A stretch of DNA of 64,000 nucleotides from Exophiala sp. HKRS030 (taxonomy: Eukaryota; Ascomycota; Eurotiomycetes; Chaetothyriales; Herpotrichiellaceae): positions 7,378,001 through 7,442,000 of the forward strand of contig JAHWDD010000001.1 in the NCBI GenBank assembly GCA_023897205.1, written 5' to 3'. The notes below the pieces were generated by a model, which searched no databases, had not been told where the DNA came from, and was given only the letters and a program-made list of their open reading frames with translations. The translations under genes were made by a program, and so were the position numbers. Positions 25,998 to 39,106 of this stretch are shown here, piece by piece; position 1 is the stretch's first letter; every line of letters begins with the position of its first letter.

Positions 25998-26064
25998 CAA
26001 GCCCAAACCAAAGCCCAAGCCCACGCCCACGCCCACGCCCAAGCCCAAGCCCAAGCCCAAGCCC
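25998..26064. repeat. hexanucleotide repeat AAGCCC/ACGCCC
   Basis: About eleven head-to-tail hexamers, switching between AAGCCC and ACGCCC in blocks. A short CAGTTGC repeat follows at about 26086-26112. Non-coding, about 1.1 kb upstream of creA. Confidence 0.85.
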
Positions 26065-27131
26065 GGATCCTCTAGCGAGCGGCCAGTTTCCAGTTGCCAG
26101 TTGCCAGTTGCCCCAACTCCCAGGCGCGGACAACCCCCTTACAAGTTATTACTCCGCAGTTACGAGTGACAGGCTCAGAGCGAACCCCGGCACCTACTCG
26201 GTGTCGGCGTACCTGGGATCGGAGCCTGACTTCTGACTTGTGATTTCTGACTTCTGACCACTGGCACCTAACTGGCTTTTGACTTCTCACCTGGTAGGTG
26301 CCTGGCTTCCAATTTGTTCCGCCAGAATCTACAGACTGACAGAAAGTTCGGAGGCTACGAGCCTACGACGCCAGCGGGTTGCCAAAGCGTCCCCACCCTT
26401 ATCCATCTACTCCGTACACCCTTGCTCCCCCGGTCTCCAGTTTCTCTGTTTCCAAGGCCCACATTGCCGGATAATTTCCTCACTCTGAGTCTTGTTGCTC
26501 GCACGCACACACCATACGCTCGCTCACTCACTCACTCACTCACTCACACCCGCACCTGCGCACACTCCACGTTCCCTCCCTCGCACGCACACACGCACAC
26601 ACACGCCACATACTGTCCTCCCTCTGGCTCCAGTGGTCAGTCTCGGTGGACTCAGCGGTCCCAGTCGTCCCAGTCGTCCCAGCACTCTCAGACCCCGACT
26701 GCTCAGCTTAGCAAGTCGACTTGGTTTGGAATTTCTCGTTGGAGCAAACCCGGCTCATCCCTCATCCTTCATCACTCATCCCTCATTCCCTCATTCCCTC
26801 AGTCCCTCCGTCAACTCTGGCCAAAATTTCCTCACTAGTAATACCCAACCCACGACAACCCTTCCGTCACTCTTTTCTCCTCCAAATTTCTTTTCGCATC
26901 CCCCCCCAAAAACTCATTTCTCTGACCACACCTTACCGAACCACACCACTTCTTCCTGGTCGCGCTCCAAATCCGCCCACACTACACATCCCCGTCCACA
27001 TCATCTGCGCTCTTCCGACCCCAGGTCCGCCGCGCTCCCTTTGCATGCGTCACGCCTCAAGCCCTTGGGACTAGTGGATGATTCACCCCACGATAAGCGA
27101 TAATCTTGGGGAACAAACCTCCCTCGCCCGA

Positions 27132-28421
27132 ATGCAACGCTCTTCCTCTGCAGTAGATTTTACTGCCATCCTCAACCCTTCTCCTCCATCTTCCCTTCCT
27201 CCATCCTACCCACCGTCTCCAGACGATATCGAGACACCCCATACCACTTCCAGTACCTCGACCACCACTCAGACCGATACAGACATGGCTGCCGCCGTCG
27301 GCATCATGCCACAAGCCTTGGTCAATAACCCAAACGGAAGCAGTGAAGAGAGGCAAGACCTCCCACGACCGTACAAATGTCCTCTCTGCGACAGGGCATT
27401 CCATCGCTTGGAACATCAGACTAGACACATCCGTACTCATACGGGCGAAAAGCCTCATGCCTGCCAGTTCCCTGGCTGCAGCAAGCGTTTCAGCAGATCC
27501 GACGAGTTGACCCGGCATTCTCGCATTCACAACAATCCCAACTCGCGCAGAAACCAAAAGACTCACCAAGTCGCTGCCGCCGCCGCCCTCGCTGGCCTTC
27601 AAGATGTCACCAACCCCAACTTCGCTGCTCAGGCTCAAATGTTACCGCCACCGAACAAGACCATGCCTCGCTCTGCTCCCACCTCTGCCGCTGGCTCTCC
27701 CAATGTCTCTCCACCTCACTCATTCGCGGTCCATGCCAATCATAGTCCTCATGGCCCTACGCCACTTGGACCTTTTGGACGCATTGATGACCGAGGCAAT
27801 TCTATGGACATCAATTTGCTCGCCACCGCTGCTTCACAGGTCGAGAGAGACGAACATGTGACCCGAATGCCTTATCAACATCAACACCATCTGTTCAGCC
27901 ATCGGAATCATACCAGCAATGGCCGATTACCATCACTATCTGCCTACGCCATTTCCCATTCCATGTCAAGGTCCCATTCACAGGAGAATCACGAGGATGA
28001 CCACCGGATTAAGAGGTCGAGACCCAACTCTCCTCACTCTACAGCACCATCGTCACCTACCTTTTCACATGAATCGATATCGCCCACTCCCGATCACACA
28101 CCGTTGGCTACACCAGGTCATTCACCAAGACTTCGACCACATGGAAGTGATCTTCAACTTCCTGGTTTGAGACATCTCTCGTTGGGACACACACCACTCC
28201 TGGCCCCTATGGAACCACAGGCTGATGGATCGTACACACACATTCCACCGCCCCAACACACGGGACCATCGATTGCAGACATTGTCACGGGAACGCAACG
28301 CAAATTACCTGTTCCCCAACTCCCCAAGATTGGCATTCATGACATGCTGAACCCACCAAGCGGGTTGAGTTCGGGCGAATCCAGTAAAGCAGCTTCAATC
28401 AACGGCGATATGTCGAGGTGA
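27132..28421 (+). CDS. creA: carbon catabolite repressor CreA (C2H2 zinc-finger), about 429 aa
   Basis: Single exon. Two adjacent C2H2 fingers at about residues 81-133 carry the near-invariant CreA sequence ([20 protein letters not shown]; then [21 protein letters not shown]) followed by NNPNSRR. These fingers bind SYGGRG sites in promoters of genes repressed by glucose. After them come an alanine run, a Ser/Pro-rich region with the conserved [20 protein letters not shown] block, and a C-terminal [18 protein letters not shown] repression-type motif. An in-frame ATG exists at 27078, but [16 protein letters not shown] from 27132 resembles the usual CreA N-terminus, so I prefer it. The gene stands alone in a very gene-poor tract with a long C/T-rich leader. 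Confidence 0.95.
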   Translation: MQRSSSAVDFTAILNPSPPSSLPPSYPPSPDDIETPHTTSSTSTTTQTDTDMAAAVGIMPQALVNNPNGSSEERQDLPRPYKCPLCDRAFHRLEHQTRHIRTHTGEKPHACQFPGCSKRFSRSDELTRHSRIHNNPNSRRNQKTHQVAAAAALAGLQDVTNPNFAAQAQMLPPPNKTMPRSAPTSAAGSPNVSPPHSFAVHANHSPHGPTPLGPFGRIDDRGNSMDINLLATAASQVERDEHVTRMPYQHQHHLFSHRNHTSNGRLPSLSAYAISHSMSRSHSQENHEDDHRIKRSRPNSPHSTAPSSPTFSHESISPTPDHTPLATPGHSPRLRPHGSDLQLPGLRHLSLGHTPLLAPMEPQADGSYTHIPPPQHTGPSIADIVTGTQRKLPVPQLPKIGIHDMLNPPSGLSSGESSKAASINGDMSR

Positions 28422-31400
28422 TGAATGGTCAAGGTGGCGTTACATGCAGATGTCACACGTGCAATGAAAGCTTTGCAATTCTTGGGGTCCAGGTTTTGAT
28501 ATTGTTTTTTCTGAAATTATTACGGGATGAATGGTCCATGAGGCACATGGTCATTGGCAGAGGTGGGGAATTGAAGGGCTGAGGGTACAACAGCAAGGAG
28601 CAAGGTATAGACAGGATAAGAATGCATTAGGACGCGCCGCACGATTGCGCACGAATAGACGGAGTTTTATGGGTGATTCAGATTGCGGATATTCTTTTAT
28701 CACTCCGGCAGCAGAGAACTTGTCCACTCAAAGGCAGCCAATCATACGGTTACATGTGTAATTTCAGATAGTTTTCATTGACGAATCTCATGTGCCTTGT
28801 TTCTCAACGTAAAGGGCCGGCGCCTACACTGTGTATCTATCAGCCTACGTGCCTGTGTGTGTTTATGCGTATCCACGTGCGTGTCTACCTGGTGTACATG
28901 TCTGGAGAGACTGGGGAAAAGATCAAGAGTGAAGGGTCGGCTTCGGGCTTGCATGTGCCACCTTGCTGTACGAAGTGGCCCAAGGAAACTTGACATCTGA
29001 CAATCCACCCCTCTGCCCTCCAAATTGCCACACCCCTCTTCGACCTGTGAGACTGTGACGACCGAAGCCCTTCACAAGGCTTACCCCAGAGCCACAGCGA
29101 AGGGGAAAGAGAAAGGGGGGAAGGGCGAATAAGGCCATGCGCATCGCCCACCTCCATCGTCTCCATCTTCATCTCCATCTCCACCTCCACCTCTACCTCC
29201 ACGGAACGACACCCAGTGCCCGCTGCTTCTTTGCTCTCGCCTTGGCGGCAACCGGGCGTATGTAGTCGACTATTTCTGCAAGTCGACCACCCGATTCGAT
29301 TATACATTTCTACGGCTGAGTCACGTTGCAGCTTGGGTGGTCGATGGCAGGCGGTAGGCCGGCAGGCGGTAGCCTGTCGGCTGTCGGGGGAGGGAAGGGG
29401 GGGCTTGTTGATGGGTGGGAGGTGGGAGGTTGAAGGTGGGAAGTGGGAGGACGGTAGGCTGTGGAACTACATACAGACAGCCCAGCGGCAGAGACACACA
29501 GTACAGCATCATCGACCGTCCAGCAGAGAGTAAGTAAGTAACTAGTTAGTTAGTTGGAGCGGCAGGCACAGAAAGAGGCACGCGGCTCGAGCGACACACC
29601 ACGCACATTATCGATGATCGATCCATCCATCAAGTAGAAAATCCCCAGAGGATGACAGCATGGGGGTTATCGTTTTGTTTTGTTTTGGCCTCAAGCCAAC
29701 AGGGCGTTCATCCTCATCTTCATCCTCATCCTCTATCACATCGGAGAGTCGGTGGTCACCGATGATAGCAGTAGCCACCAACAGCAGTGATGGATGGTAC
29801 CGAGTGACTCGTAACGAAGTCACCAAACCTACCAATTACTGCTACGAGTAATAACTAATAACTCTCACTTACTCACTCACTCAGGCACGTCCTCCTGTCC
29901 TGTCGAGTCGAGTCGAGACGGGGGGCCGGGGGTAAGTTTACGAGTGTCGTGCCCCAGCGTGTAAAATCACGGCAAGGCAAAGGGAAGGGGTGAAGGGGGT
30001 GAAGGGGGGGGCCAAAAGAAGAATGCAGAGAATCAAAGAATCAGAGAAGTGATTGCCTTGGTTTCTTACTCATTCATCAGTCCAGTCGGACGGACAACAC
30101 GCCTACCTACTGTGCCACTGTACTGTACATACGATGGACCTGGACCTGCACCAGACATCCACTCATCTTATCAGGCGCCTTGTGTAACGTTTTCCCCCAC
30201 ACTATGCAGGGCTCATCTGATGTATCATCATCAGCAGCATCAGCATCATCAGTATCATTAGCATCATCATCCGGAGCCATCATCACCATGACTGCCACTG
30301 CCATCATAGTTGCGTCGCTGCCGCTGCGGCGCTCGCTCGGGCCCCTATCCATCCACTCACCATTCACCATTCACCATTCCCCATTCCACATGGATAAAAA
30401 CGAAAACGACTGATTGACTGGCTGGGCCCTGCCTGCTCTGGGGTCGTCAAAGGGGGCAAAAAGTGCGCCCAAATGCGCACATCCCGGCCTGCCAGATCCG
30501 TATAAATAGTGCCAAAACTTCGGATAGCACGGTACTTCCTTACAGAGTTACAGAGTTACATACGTACATACAGATAGATAGACCTACTGATAGACCTACA
30601 TACATCCATACGGACGGGATATACATGGTCTTGGACGAGGAGCGAGGCGGGATTTGCGAGATTTGGGGAGGAGGGGGACAAATCAAGGATCGTCTTCCAA
30701 GTCAAGAGGCTTTGGGATTGGAATGGAATGGGATGGGATGGGATGGGATGGGATGCGATAGGATGTGCATTGCAGATGGGCGACGGCGACGGCGGCTGCG
30801 TACATACTGTACATACAGACGTGAGGCGTAGGCGACTGTCCAGTGTGGGATTCATGATTGAGTCGAACCTTCCTTGGTTGTTGATCATTGTTGTTATTAT
30901 TACTATTACATGCGAAGAGGGTGTTATGATACCATCTGGCGACATCATCGAGACGTGGACACAAACCCTGGCCACCAGTAGTAAGTATGTATGTATGTAC
31001 CATCAGTAGTCTTCCCTACAGTCAGTAGCTAGTCCCTTTCCCCCGCGCTTTTCTCCGTTTATCCTCATCCCCGTCCATGACAACAACACCAAAATAATAA
31101 AAAAAGAAGAGCAGGCATCGTTACGTTTCCCCAGACATCGGGCAACGGACCAGGAAAGGCAAACTTGACTTGCAAGGCAAAGCGGCAGCCTATGGCCGAG
31201 GGGCCCTGGCCTCGTTGCAGGCCGCAGAGCATAGCTGCATGTCCGAAGCCTGCATTGCTGCAATCAACAAGCTGGGCGGGCATCGCTGCATCGCTGCATC
31301 GCTGCCTCGCATCTGTCCGGCAAATCCGCCGGGCCGGGGTAACCGCGGAGTCCCCAGCCCTGCCCAACTTGGAGATCTTTGCAACCTCGTACAGTACTGT

Positions 31401-34400
31401 AATAACAGTGCCCAGAGCCTAGTGTCGACGGGCCCGTAGCTTGTAAGTACACCGAGTAGTACTCATCGGTGAAGGTTCCTCCAGGGTTCCCTCCAATTCT
31501 CCCCCTCTCCCCCCCCCCAAATCTCTGTTTGGGTTCCAAGTCTTTGTCCCACATCGGAAAAATCATCTGACGAGACTGAAGGCTGATCGTGCGCAGGAGA
31601 GGTCGGTAAGCAAAAAAGAGCCCGATTTCGAGATACGCTCTTCTTGCAACCTCCTACCCTTTTCACTGCGGACCCGCCTTCCAAACTAGTCATCATAATA
31701 TCGACGATTGATCGACAAAATTGACAAAACTCCCAAGATCTGGGCAAAAAGCCCAAATTTGCAATTCTCTTTCAGACTTCAGCCGTCATGCCTACGTAGA
31801 CATGCACAACCGGTGAATCATGGAAACATTTTGGGGAAGCGAATACTGAGTTCCAAGCCTGGAAGAGTTTCCCAGGTTTCCTCAACAAATTCAGAGATTC
31901 CCGAACGACCTAGGCAAGGATGGTGTCATAACAATCGACTCGTTGTCCAACACCCAGACAGAGTCGAAAATTAAACTCACAGTGCTTTCTTAGTAACCAA
32001 CTAGTACAACTACTGTACCAACAAAAGATGAGCCGAAGCCCTCGGCCCGTCTTCACTGAAACGAACGCCGACTTGTCAGAATGTGGTGCGAGGCTAGCAG
32101 ATGCAATAATTGAATGACACCGAGTACTATTCAGGCGGAATGGCCGATTGATCGGCGAACTGCATTGACCGCTATCTGCACCAAGTTTTTCAAGATGATT
32201 TCTTGCCAGAGGTGAATTTGAGCGAAGACCTGATTGACGAGTAGTTACGTTCCGAGCATGGAGTGCTGATTAGTGTATTGCCTAGCCTCGACTCCTCGAG
32301 TGCCTTGTAATCTCTGGATGATATCAGCCGAAAGGCTCTGCGAGTCTGGGCTGATGGTGAAACCTAGGCAAAAAGATTCCGAGTCCTAGGTGTGGATACG
32401 CGTGTTGGGTTCCCCACTGATTGCAGTCCTGTACGGAGCACAAGAAAGATAGAATGTGGGGTGATAAAGATGGAGACAGAGAAACACAGGGGGAGAGCAG
32501 CAGGGGAGTCTTGTCCGGCCCGCGATGATTACGCCTCGGAGTCGTGGTTGTCGATATTCCGAACACTCGAGAAAATGCGGAAAACTGTGCTCCGCGATTG
32601 ACGTGAAGATGCAATTTTGTCTAGACTTTGCGACCGTGTGTAGACCAAGGACCGAGTACCACCTTGTGTTCTGCCTAAAGTCTTGACAGGTCCTCCCGAG
32701 TCGTGATGAGCCGCGAAGCTCCTGACGAGTCTTACCTCCTGTCATCAATCTCCCAACTAGTACCTAGCACCCGCCTTGATGCAATCTGGTGGGGAGATGG
32801 GCTCAGTCGAGCTTCTGGTTAGTCAATTAGTCAGTAAGCAAACACAAGCAGACGAGCGGCAGTCAAGGAAGTAGAGATTCTGCCTATCATGATCTCATAG
32901 GCCACGTCGTTTAGATAGACAATTTCTCTACCTTGGATTTTGACCCTGACCACGCCCTGTCTTACCTTGTGCGTTGCCCGTTATCAGAATGGCGTGAAGT
33001 CGAGACGATAGACCAGAAGAAAGTGGTTTGATTTTGCGGGGGATGAGAGGCGAGCCGATGATTGGTGGACATTGTTTGCCGCGTCCATCGCGTCCCACCA
33101 CATCCAGCGCGTCCCCGGCTCCCGTGCGCCTTCCCACTTCCATCGTGGAGTTGAACCTTCCCCAACTTCCATCTTTCCATCTTCGTTCTCGCTTAAAATC
33201 ATCCTTGAGGCATTCTTCCCAAGCTTGATCTGTACGCTCGTGCTCTCAGCAGAGTACGCAATATGGCGTACCTGCTAATCATGGCTGTTGAACTCCCAAT
33301 GTTCAACTTCGGAGAAAGAATATTCCAGGGTTTGAACGCCACAATCGCTCCAACCTTCCTCTACATCACTTCCCACTTTCCGGGGAAACCTATCTCAGCG
33401 CTCTCAGCTGACAGGTACCCTCAGCCTCTTCCAGGCGGAGGAAATCATGCTCTCCTATCCTTGTGAGGTCTTCACATGCTTTCCCCCTTAAAACCCCAGA
33501 ACTGACCAAGTCGTCACATGCTGGTTGTTTGCATTACTCGGCCACTTCTACCGAGAACGAACGAGATCCAAACATGTGCGACAATTCTTGTAGCCTTCCA
33601 TCAGAATGTAAGTTTTGGTCAGTCTAACTAGATCTCTTCTTTTGTCAGTTACAACAAATAAAAAATGCTGCTGTCCGCTACAGAATCCACATCAGCAACC
33701 AGGCTCCCCACGACGATGACTTGGTAACAAGCTCGAGCACGCGATTTTGCATCAAAGCCCCTACCTCGGAGCTCTGACCGCTGTTACAACGCTTTCATGG
33801 AATCCTTCTACAACGGAAATTCAAGTGTAGCCTACGTGGTGAACAACCAGTGACAGCCCTCACTTGGGTCATGCCGCACATACTGCCTCAACAGTCTTCG
33901 GTCCGATTATTACGGTCAAAGGGATAGCCGGCCAACCCCCACCGAGTGCGCCCAATAGACAATTGGTGAAGTTTTTCTCCTAACCATAGCTATCTACTTC
34001 GTGCCAAGCAAGTACCTCCCAAAGCCGTGTTACCAAAGGTATTCCAATCATCACCAGGGACTTGGCAGACTCACCTGAACACGATGGTCATCTTTTTTCA
34101 TAAGTCATGAAAGTGTTGAGCTTCCGTTGGGCCGTGACCCTCGTCGCGCGAACAGCGGTGAGCAAGGACAGGTGGCAGGTTCGACAAGGGTTTGCCCATT
34201 CTATTGTCTGTCATTGTGAACCTGGAAAGGCCGATGGATGAGTGTCGTGGGGACCCCGAGTGTCGTGGTCGTACCTCAACCCGGACGCTCCAACTTTCAG
34301 CTGTCGTCTTTTGGACACCTTCCTCCTCGATTCGGCCTCACTTGCTCCAAGGACGCCTTTGAAACTTAATCTTCAAAAACGCTGATAAAAGCACCCCACA

Positions 34401-37400
34401 TTTAACGGCCTTATTTCAGAACTAGCCTACTCCTAATCTGCACGATGTCACGGTCCACATCTGCACTGCCTGTGATCCCGTGAACAACATGCATTGAATT
34501 GCGATGACAACGAGTACCAAGGCCCACCAGACAATGCTCTGTACACTCAAGGTCACATAGTGCCTTACTAGCTTAAAGTCATGGAGACAGAGTTTGTCCA
34601 ATTGTGGTCATAACCTCCAGCAACTGACTCGCCGATACCTGCCCAAGATCCAAGCTCCAAATTCAAAGTTGGTGATCGACAGCACTATGAAGCTATCGGC
34701 TAATGTAAGGTGGTTTTGCACGTGTCATGGCATCCGTATCACGACTTCCAGTCTTCCTACCTGTACTCCGTAGGTCGTACACGAAAGCCGAAAGTCAAAT
34801 GAGGCCTTTGCCTTAGGATCCCGATCGAAGCTTCCTGTCAGACATGTCTGCGCCCCCATTGCAGACTTCCGGGGCATGCTCGATCGCTGCTCAGCTTCTA
34901 GCTCTGAGGCTGGAGATTATTGAATAACTCTAATAAGCGTTCTTGACTTGGAGATGCCTTCTTTTCCAGCGTATGATCCTTTGTCCGACTCTCAACACTA
35001 TCGCCTCCCCCAGTTCCCCTCAACCTTATTGCGATTCATTTACCGAAGCTTGCTAAGAAGCTTTATCACCTACACCCGGGTCCAAGAAAAGCCTTTGTGA
35101 TATACGTCGGGTCAAGTTTCTGCAGTATCAGAGCGCGGCCATATACTGGGGCCAACATCCATCATCCTGGCAGGAAGCTTTAGTCGGCCCGTTGGCGACC
35201 GTTTTGTTGATCACTGATTCTGGTCATAATGAGATAAGGTTGACAACTCGAATCAGGGTCACCTCGGGCTTGACTTTTCACTACTGAAGTGTTTACGATG
35301 GAACAACGAGAAGCTTCTTGGAAACTTGTCCCACAACGTTTCAAAAGGAAACTGTCGGTCATACATCGGTCTTGCCCCGGCCTTGGTCTCAAGTTCTAGA
35401 CTGTGGATCTTCAGCAATGAGGGTGATTGTGGCTTCGTCGCAACTGAATGTACGGAGTACGGATAAGAGGATCACCTTCGCTGGACACTTTCTCCGCTCC
35501 GGGCTTTCAGATTGGGGGAAAGTGTTCCTAACATGCCTGTCCACAGACCAGAAACAGCAATTGGCTGCAGGTTGATGTTGCAAGCAGACCGGGAGTCCCG
35601 GTAGAAGAAGAGGCTACTATCACATGTGAAAACAGGGTACCGTTCCTTGTCGTCGTCGGTTGTCCTTACCATCCATTCAAGTCCTCAATCTTGATCGGAC
35701 CACGGGGATTGTGAGTGGATAATGAGGCACCGTGGACAAAGCTCCTCGAGTTCGGATTGATAATCCGACGAAATGCGGAGAAGGCGGGGAGCCTTGGGAA
35801 GTCCAAAATTGGCTAGACCTGAAGGCGTGATTTCGGATTCATTCGTCTTGTTTCCGTGGGGTTTCGATATCACATCGACTCCATTTGTGTCTTCCCTTAT
35901 GAGTTACCACTGCTCTTTCCAGCCCAGATTCTAGCATGTACTGGCATGCGGTATCCAGTCTGCCACAATCATGGGCTGACGCTGGATTACTCCAGTGGAG
36001 CCACGATTAGGCCTCGATACGAAGTTCTGCCTTGGTCCATTGCGTCCTCAGTCATGGCCAAGATTATGGTTTGCCTCATGGAGGTTAACCTCTCGTTCAT
36101 ACGACTTGTGCGAAGGTTTGACAGTGCTTGACCCTTGCATTGTCCAACAAAGCTTCTCACGCGGAGGCAGTTTGACTTCATACGACCCGCTTTTCGGCAT
36201 CAGGGAATCTTAACATGAGCTTGACTCTTTTCAGACCGAGTTGACCTTGGATTCATGCCATCGTATTCCACATCAGCTATGACAATCAAACATTCGTCTC
36301 TCCATCCAACCGACAGGATTAGTGAACTCTGACAAGGCGACTATCATTACCTGAAATACTCGGGCAGCATTACGGTCAAAGCTGGATGAACCGCGAGGTA
36401 CGCCCTCGATGTACGATGTCATGGCTAGCTGTGACTTTCATCCTCGGCATTCCTCTTGTGAGCTATCCGAGGCAGCAAATCCACTGCGCCCTATGAACGA
36501 GGTTTACGAACCTCGTATAGGTACCTTGGTATAATCAAAATGTCAGTCATTACACCAGACAAAACAAAGGTACAAACTTTCAGCTCACGCACAGTCTGGT
36601 ACGGTACTTCCGCAAGGTCAAGAAAGTCACGAGATGCTTGCAGTACACCTTATGGGACTACATTAGAGCTCTGATCAAGTTTAAAGCTAACTGGAACGCA
36701 TTCCCATCTTTGGTTCAGTCAAGATTGGAAAATCGACTAAGTTACCAGTGCCGGAGAGCACCACCTTGAGAGTTTCCTTAATCTCCCTAGGCAACTCGCT
36801 GTGTTGCCTACCGCGGCTCAGCTATCATTGTTGCTATGATCGTTGTGAGGAAGTACGAGATTGAGTCATGATTCCCCCAGCTGTCATAAACCTTCGCCAT
36901 TTTCCGCTGCTTATGTTCATAAGTGAGTGACGAGAATGATTACGCAGTTTGCATTTGAAGATGGTCCTGGTCGGCACTAGGTATATCATGATCCTCAGGC
37001 TGACACATGGTAAAGCAAGGCCCGGTACCAAATATCTTGATAGGTACTGGCTCTGTCGTTCAGAATCTGTCCACGAACGACATCCTTCAGTCCTTGCTAC
37101 CTCCAATTGCATCTTCTGTGGTGAACCCAGCCCTTTCCACGGATTTGCCGGTCCAATGCGTCCCAAGTCGTTGTCATCATGCTGGCGAAAGCAGCAGAAT
37201 TGAACGTCGATCAAGCGCATTCTTGTTCTCCTCCGGAAACACTTAATCATAGCAGCTCTCTGCTCCTGTTAGAAATTTTGCATCTCGTTACTCACTTCCA
37301 ATCAACTTCCCCCGCAGACCTATTGATCATATCTGATTTGAGGGAAACGATACAGTTGTTACTCCATTGGTGAAAAAGGTTTTCTGTCAATGACATTTCT

Positions 37401-37467
37401 CACCGTGTGTTCCCTGACTGCCAATACATGCACATGAAATTCACTCAATGCTCAATGCTCAATGCTC
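28422..37467. other. 9 kb gene-poor tract downstream of creA
   Basis: No supportable gene. Frames are short and compositionally random. The stretch 33467-35179 has no frame of 60 codons or more on either strand. Simple repeats occur at 29155-29200 (CATCTC/CACCTC) and 30720-30756 (GGGAT). TACTCCGTA-type motifs are at 34764 and 35451. I saw no transposase or reverse transcriptase motif, no terminal inverted repeats, and no obvious repeat-induced-point-mutation skew by eye. Confidence 0.55.
30720..30756. repeat. pentanucleotide repeat (GGGAT)n
   Basis: Two GGAAT units are followed by five GGGAT units in intergenic DNA. Confidence 0.85.
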
Positions 37468-39106
37468 TTAGCCAACCAATATTCTCGCACAAGCATCGAT
37501 CAGCTCGACGGTCTTGGTCTTGGACAAATACTTCAACACCCAGAAATGTACCTTTTCCATTGTGTCACATATTTCCATCCCATCACCGTCTTCACGTGAA
37601 CAACTAACTCGATAATACCGACCTTCCTCTTGAATGGCATGACCTTGGTTAGAATCCTCAAACATCCTCGCCGTCTTCTCCGCGGCAGCACGCAATATCT
37701 CGCTCGTGACAAGCTGACTCTCCAAGGACAACCACTGCTCCTGCCGAAGATGAAAGAAATCCACCGTCCGATCCACCACACCGGTCCCAATGCTGACCAC
37801 ACAGTCGATCTTTCGATATCGCCATTCAAGTATTCGGCGACATTCAGCCAATGCAACGTTGATGGGATTGATGTTTCTCGACCCGCCGACGTCGCGCCAA
37901 GGTCCGCCGCGGTCCTTGATATGCACAGGCCGGAATGCTGGGGAGACGCTAGGCTGGCGCATGCGGCATCAATGATCGTACAATTGATCATGGCATCTGA
38001 CTCCTAGTCTTGATGATGATGGTCTTGCGTGTGATAATTGCGGATGACATCTTGTTGGCGTGTCTCTGCGTGGCTGACGCATATGAGCCTGCAGGATCGA
38101 CATAAATACCTGTCAGTAAGAGTTCATTACTAGCACAAACATAGGAGGTCGTCCATCATTTGAACTTAAGGTCACCATCTGAAAATGCAAAAGGCTAAAT
38201 CAAGCGATTGTGCTGTGTACTGCTTCGTGTATAACCTCCCAATATAGCAGAGTAGAAGTTCGACCAAGACGAGATCAACAGGGAAGAACAAACTCACGTT
38301 TTACATCTGGCAGTTTGGCCGACCAGACCACCTGTCTCTTGAAACAACTCACCCACATCGTACGGCACAGCCTCAGTCATACCGGGCTCGTTCCGTGCTT
38401 GGCCATCTGCTTTTACCATCCAGCTCTCGTGCAATATTTTCTCCATTTCAGTCCTCACCACCTCGGTGCCATCAATGGGTCTGAAGAGAAACGAATCACG
38501 GGCTTCGCAAGACTGTCTGGCTGCATCACGATCGCAGATGAAGCGCCCGTCGAAACTGCCGCCATATCCATATTCAAGGGTTTTAGCCCCGCCACCGCCG
38601 TCAAACAACCTCGCACTAATCCGTCCGTATGCATCCGCACATTCCTCAACGCTCATGTGCAGTCGACCCAACATGATGGCTAATAGGCCTCCAGTCGAGC
38701 TTCCCACGATCAAGTCGAATACATCACAAGGCCGTGGTATCGCAGAAACGCCTATGTCTAGCTCCTGTTGATCCCTACCACCATGTTCTGGCACACCATT
38801 TGATTGAGCATGACGGTGATGTGCATGACGGTGCATAATGGCACGAAGGACCGGCAACACGGCAGATCCATGGACGCTGGGTGTCCCATCGAGGCTGAGG
38901 ATGCGTAGGCCGCGTGAAGAGGTTGACGGCAAGAGAGGTGCAGCTGGTGTGGAGATTGGGAATTGAGTTTGCTGTTGCCGGAATGCTGCTAACCCTGCTG
39001 CTGGAACTCGTGATGGTTTCGACTGAGAGGTAGTATGGGGTCTAGCTTTGGTGTCGGTCTTGGAATCGACGTTGGAGAGGGTGGGTGGTATTCTGGAGAT
39101 CGGCAT
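37468..39106 (-). pseudogene. patatin-like phospholipase, broken (in-frame stop plus frameshift)
   Basis: Reading from 39106: a polar N-terminus, then LRILSLDG, where the usual glycine-rich oxyanion loop (DGGGxRG) is DGTPSVHG. The nucleophile elbow GSSTGG (in DLIVGSSTGGLLAIM) is intact. A donor GTGAGT ends exon 1 at 38298. Joining to an acceptor at 38088 (CTGCAG) gives the patatin-like CKTLICVSHAETRQQDVIRNY, but the frame then meets TAG at 38006-38004. Beyond it the frame continues (CTIIDAACASLASP), and shifts at a four-base C run (+ strand 37940-37943) into FRPVHIKDRGGPWRDVGGSRNINPI, which carries the dyad aspartate in a DVGG rather than DGG/DGA context. A good C-terminal half runs to 37468. 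Family enzymes hydrolyse lipid acyl esters. Damaged motifs, a stop and a shift suggest decay; sequencing error could explain part. Confidence 0.72.

Larger units (their letters stand above)
16468..27131. other. 10.7 kb gene-poor tract upstream of creA
   Basis: No gene with a recognisable family. Nine exact TACTCCGTA-type motifs occur (17308, 18008, 18259, 22175, 22304, 23047, 23701, 23771, 23778) plus one at 26408. There are also GGTACC/CCTAGG-rich stretches (22030-22075, 23795-23860) and simple repeats at 17826-17850 (TCGGCG), 24578-24610 (ACCAAT), 25998-26064 (AAGCCC/ACGCCC) and 26520-26550 (CTCA). An unbroken 255-codon frame at 25182-25949 (+) has no family resemblance. Coding-like minus-strand fragments at 20539-21864 are listed separately. 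The C/T-rich DNA at 26300-27130 is probably promoter and long leader of creA; its lack of stops in several frames comes from base composition. Confidence 0.6.

Noticed and set aside
26314..27103. Overlapping long frames (174 and 203 codons) just before creA
   Set aside because: Open because the DNA is C/T-rich; products are Ser/Pro/His low complexity in several frames at once. Better explained as promoter and leader.
35856..37250. Several 60-140 codon frames on both strands before the patatin gene
   Set aside because: No motif, no consistent splice structure; composition is what random DNA of this base content would give.
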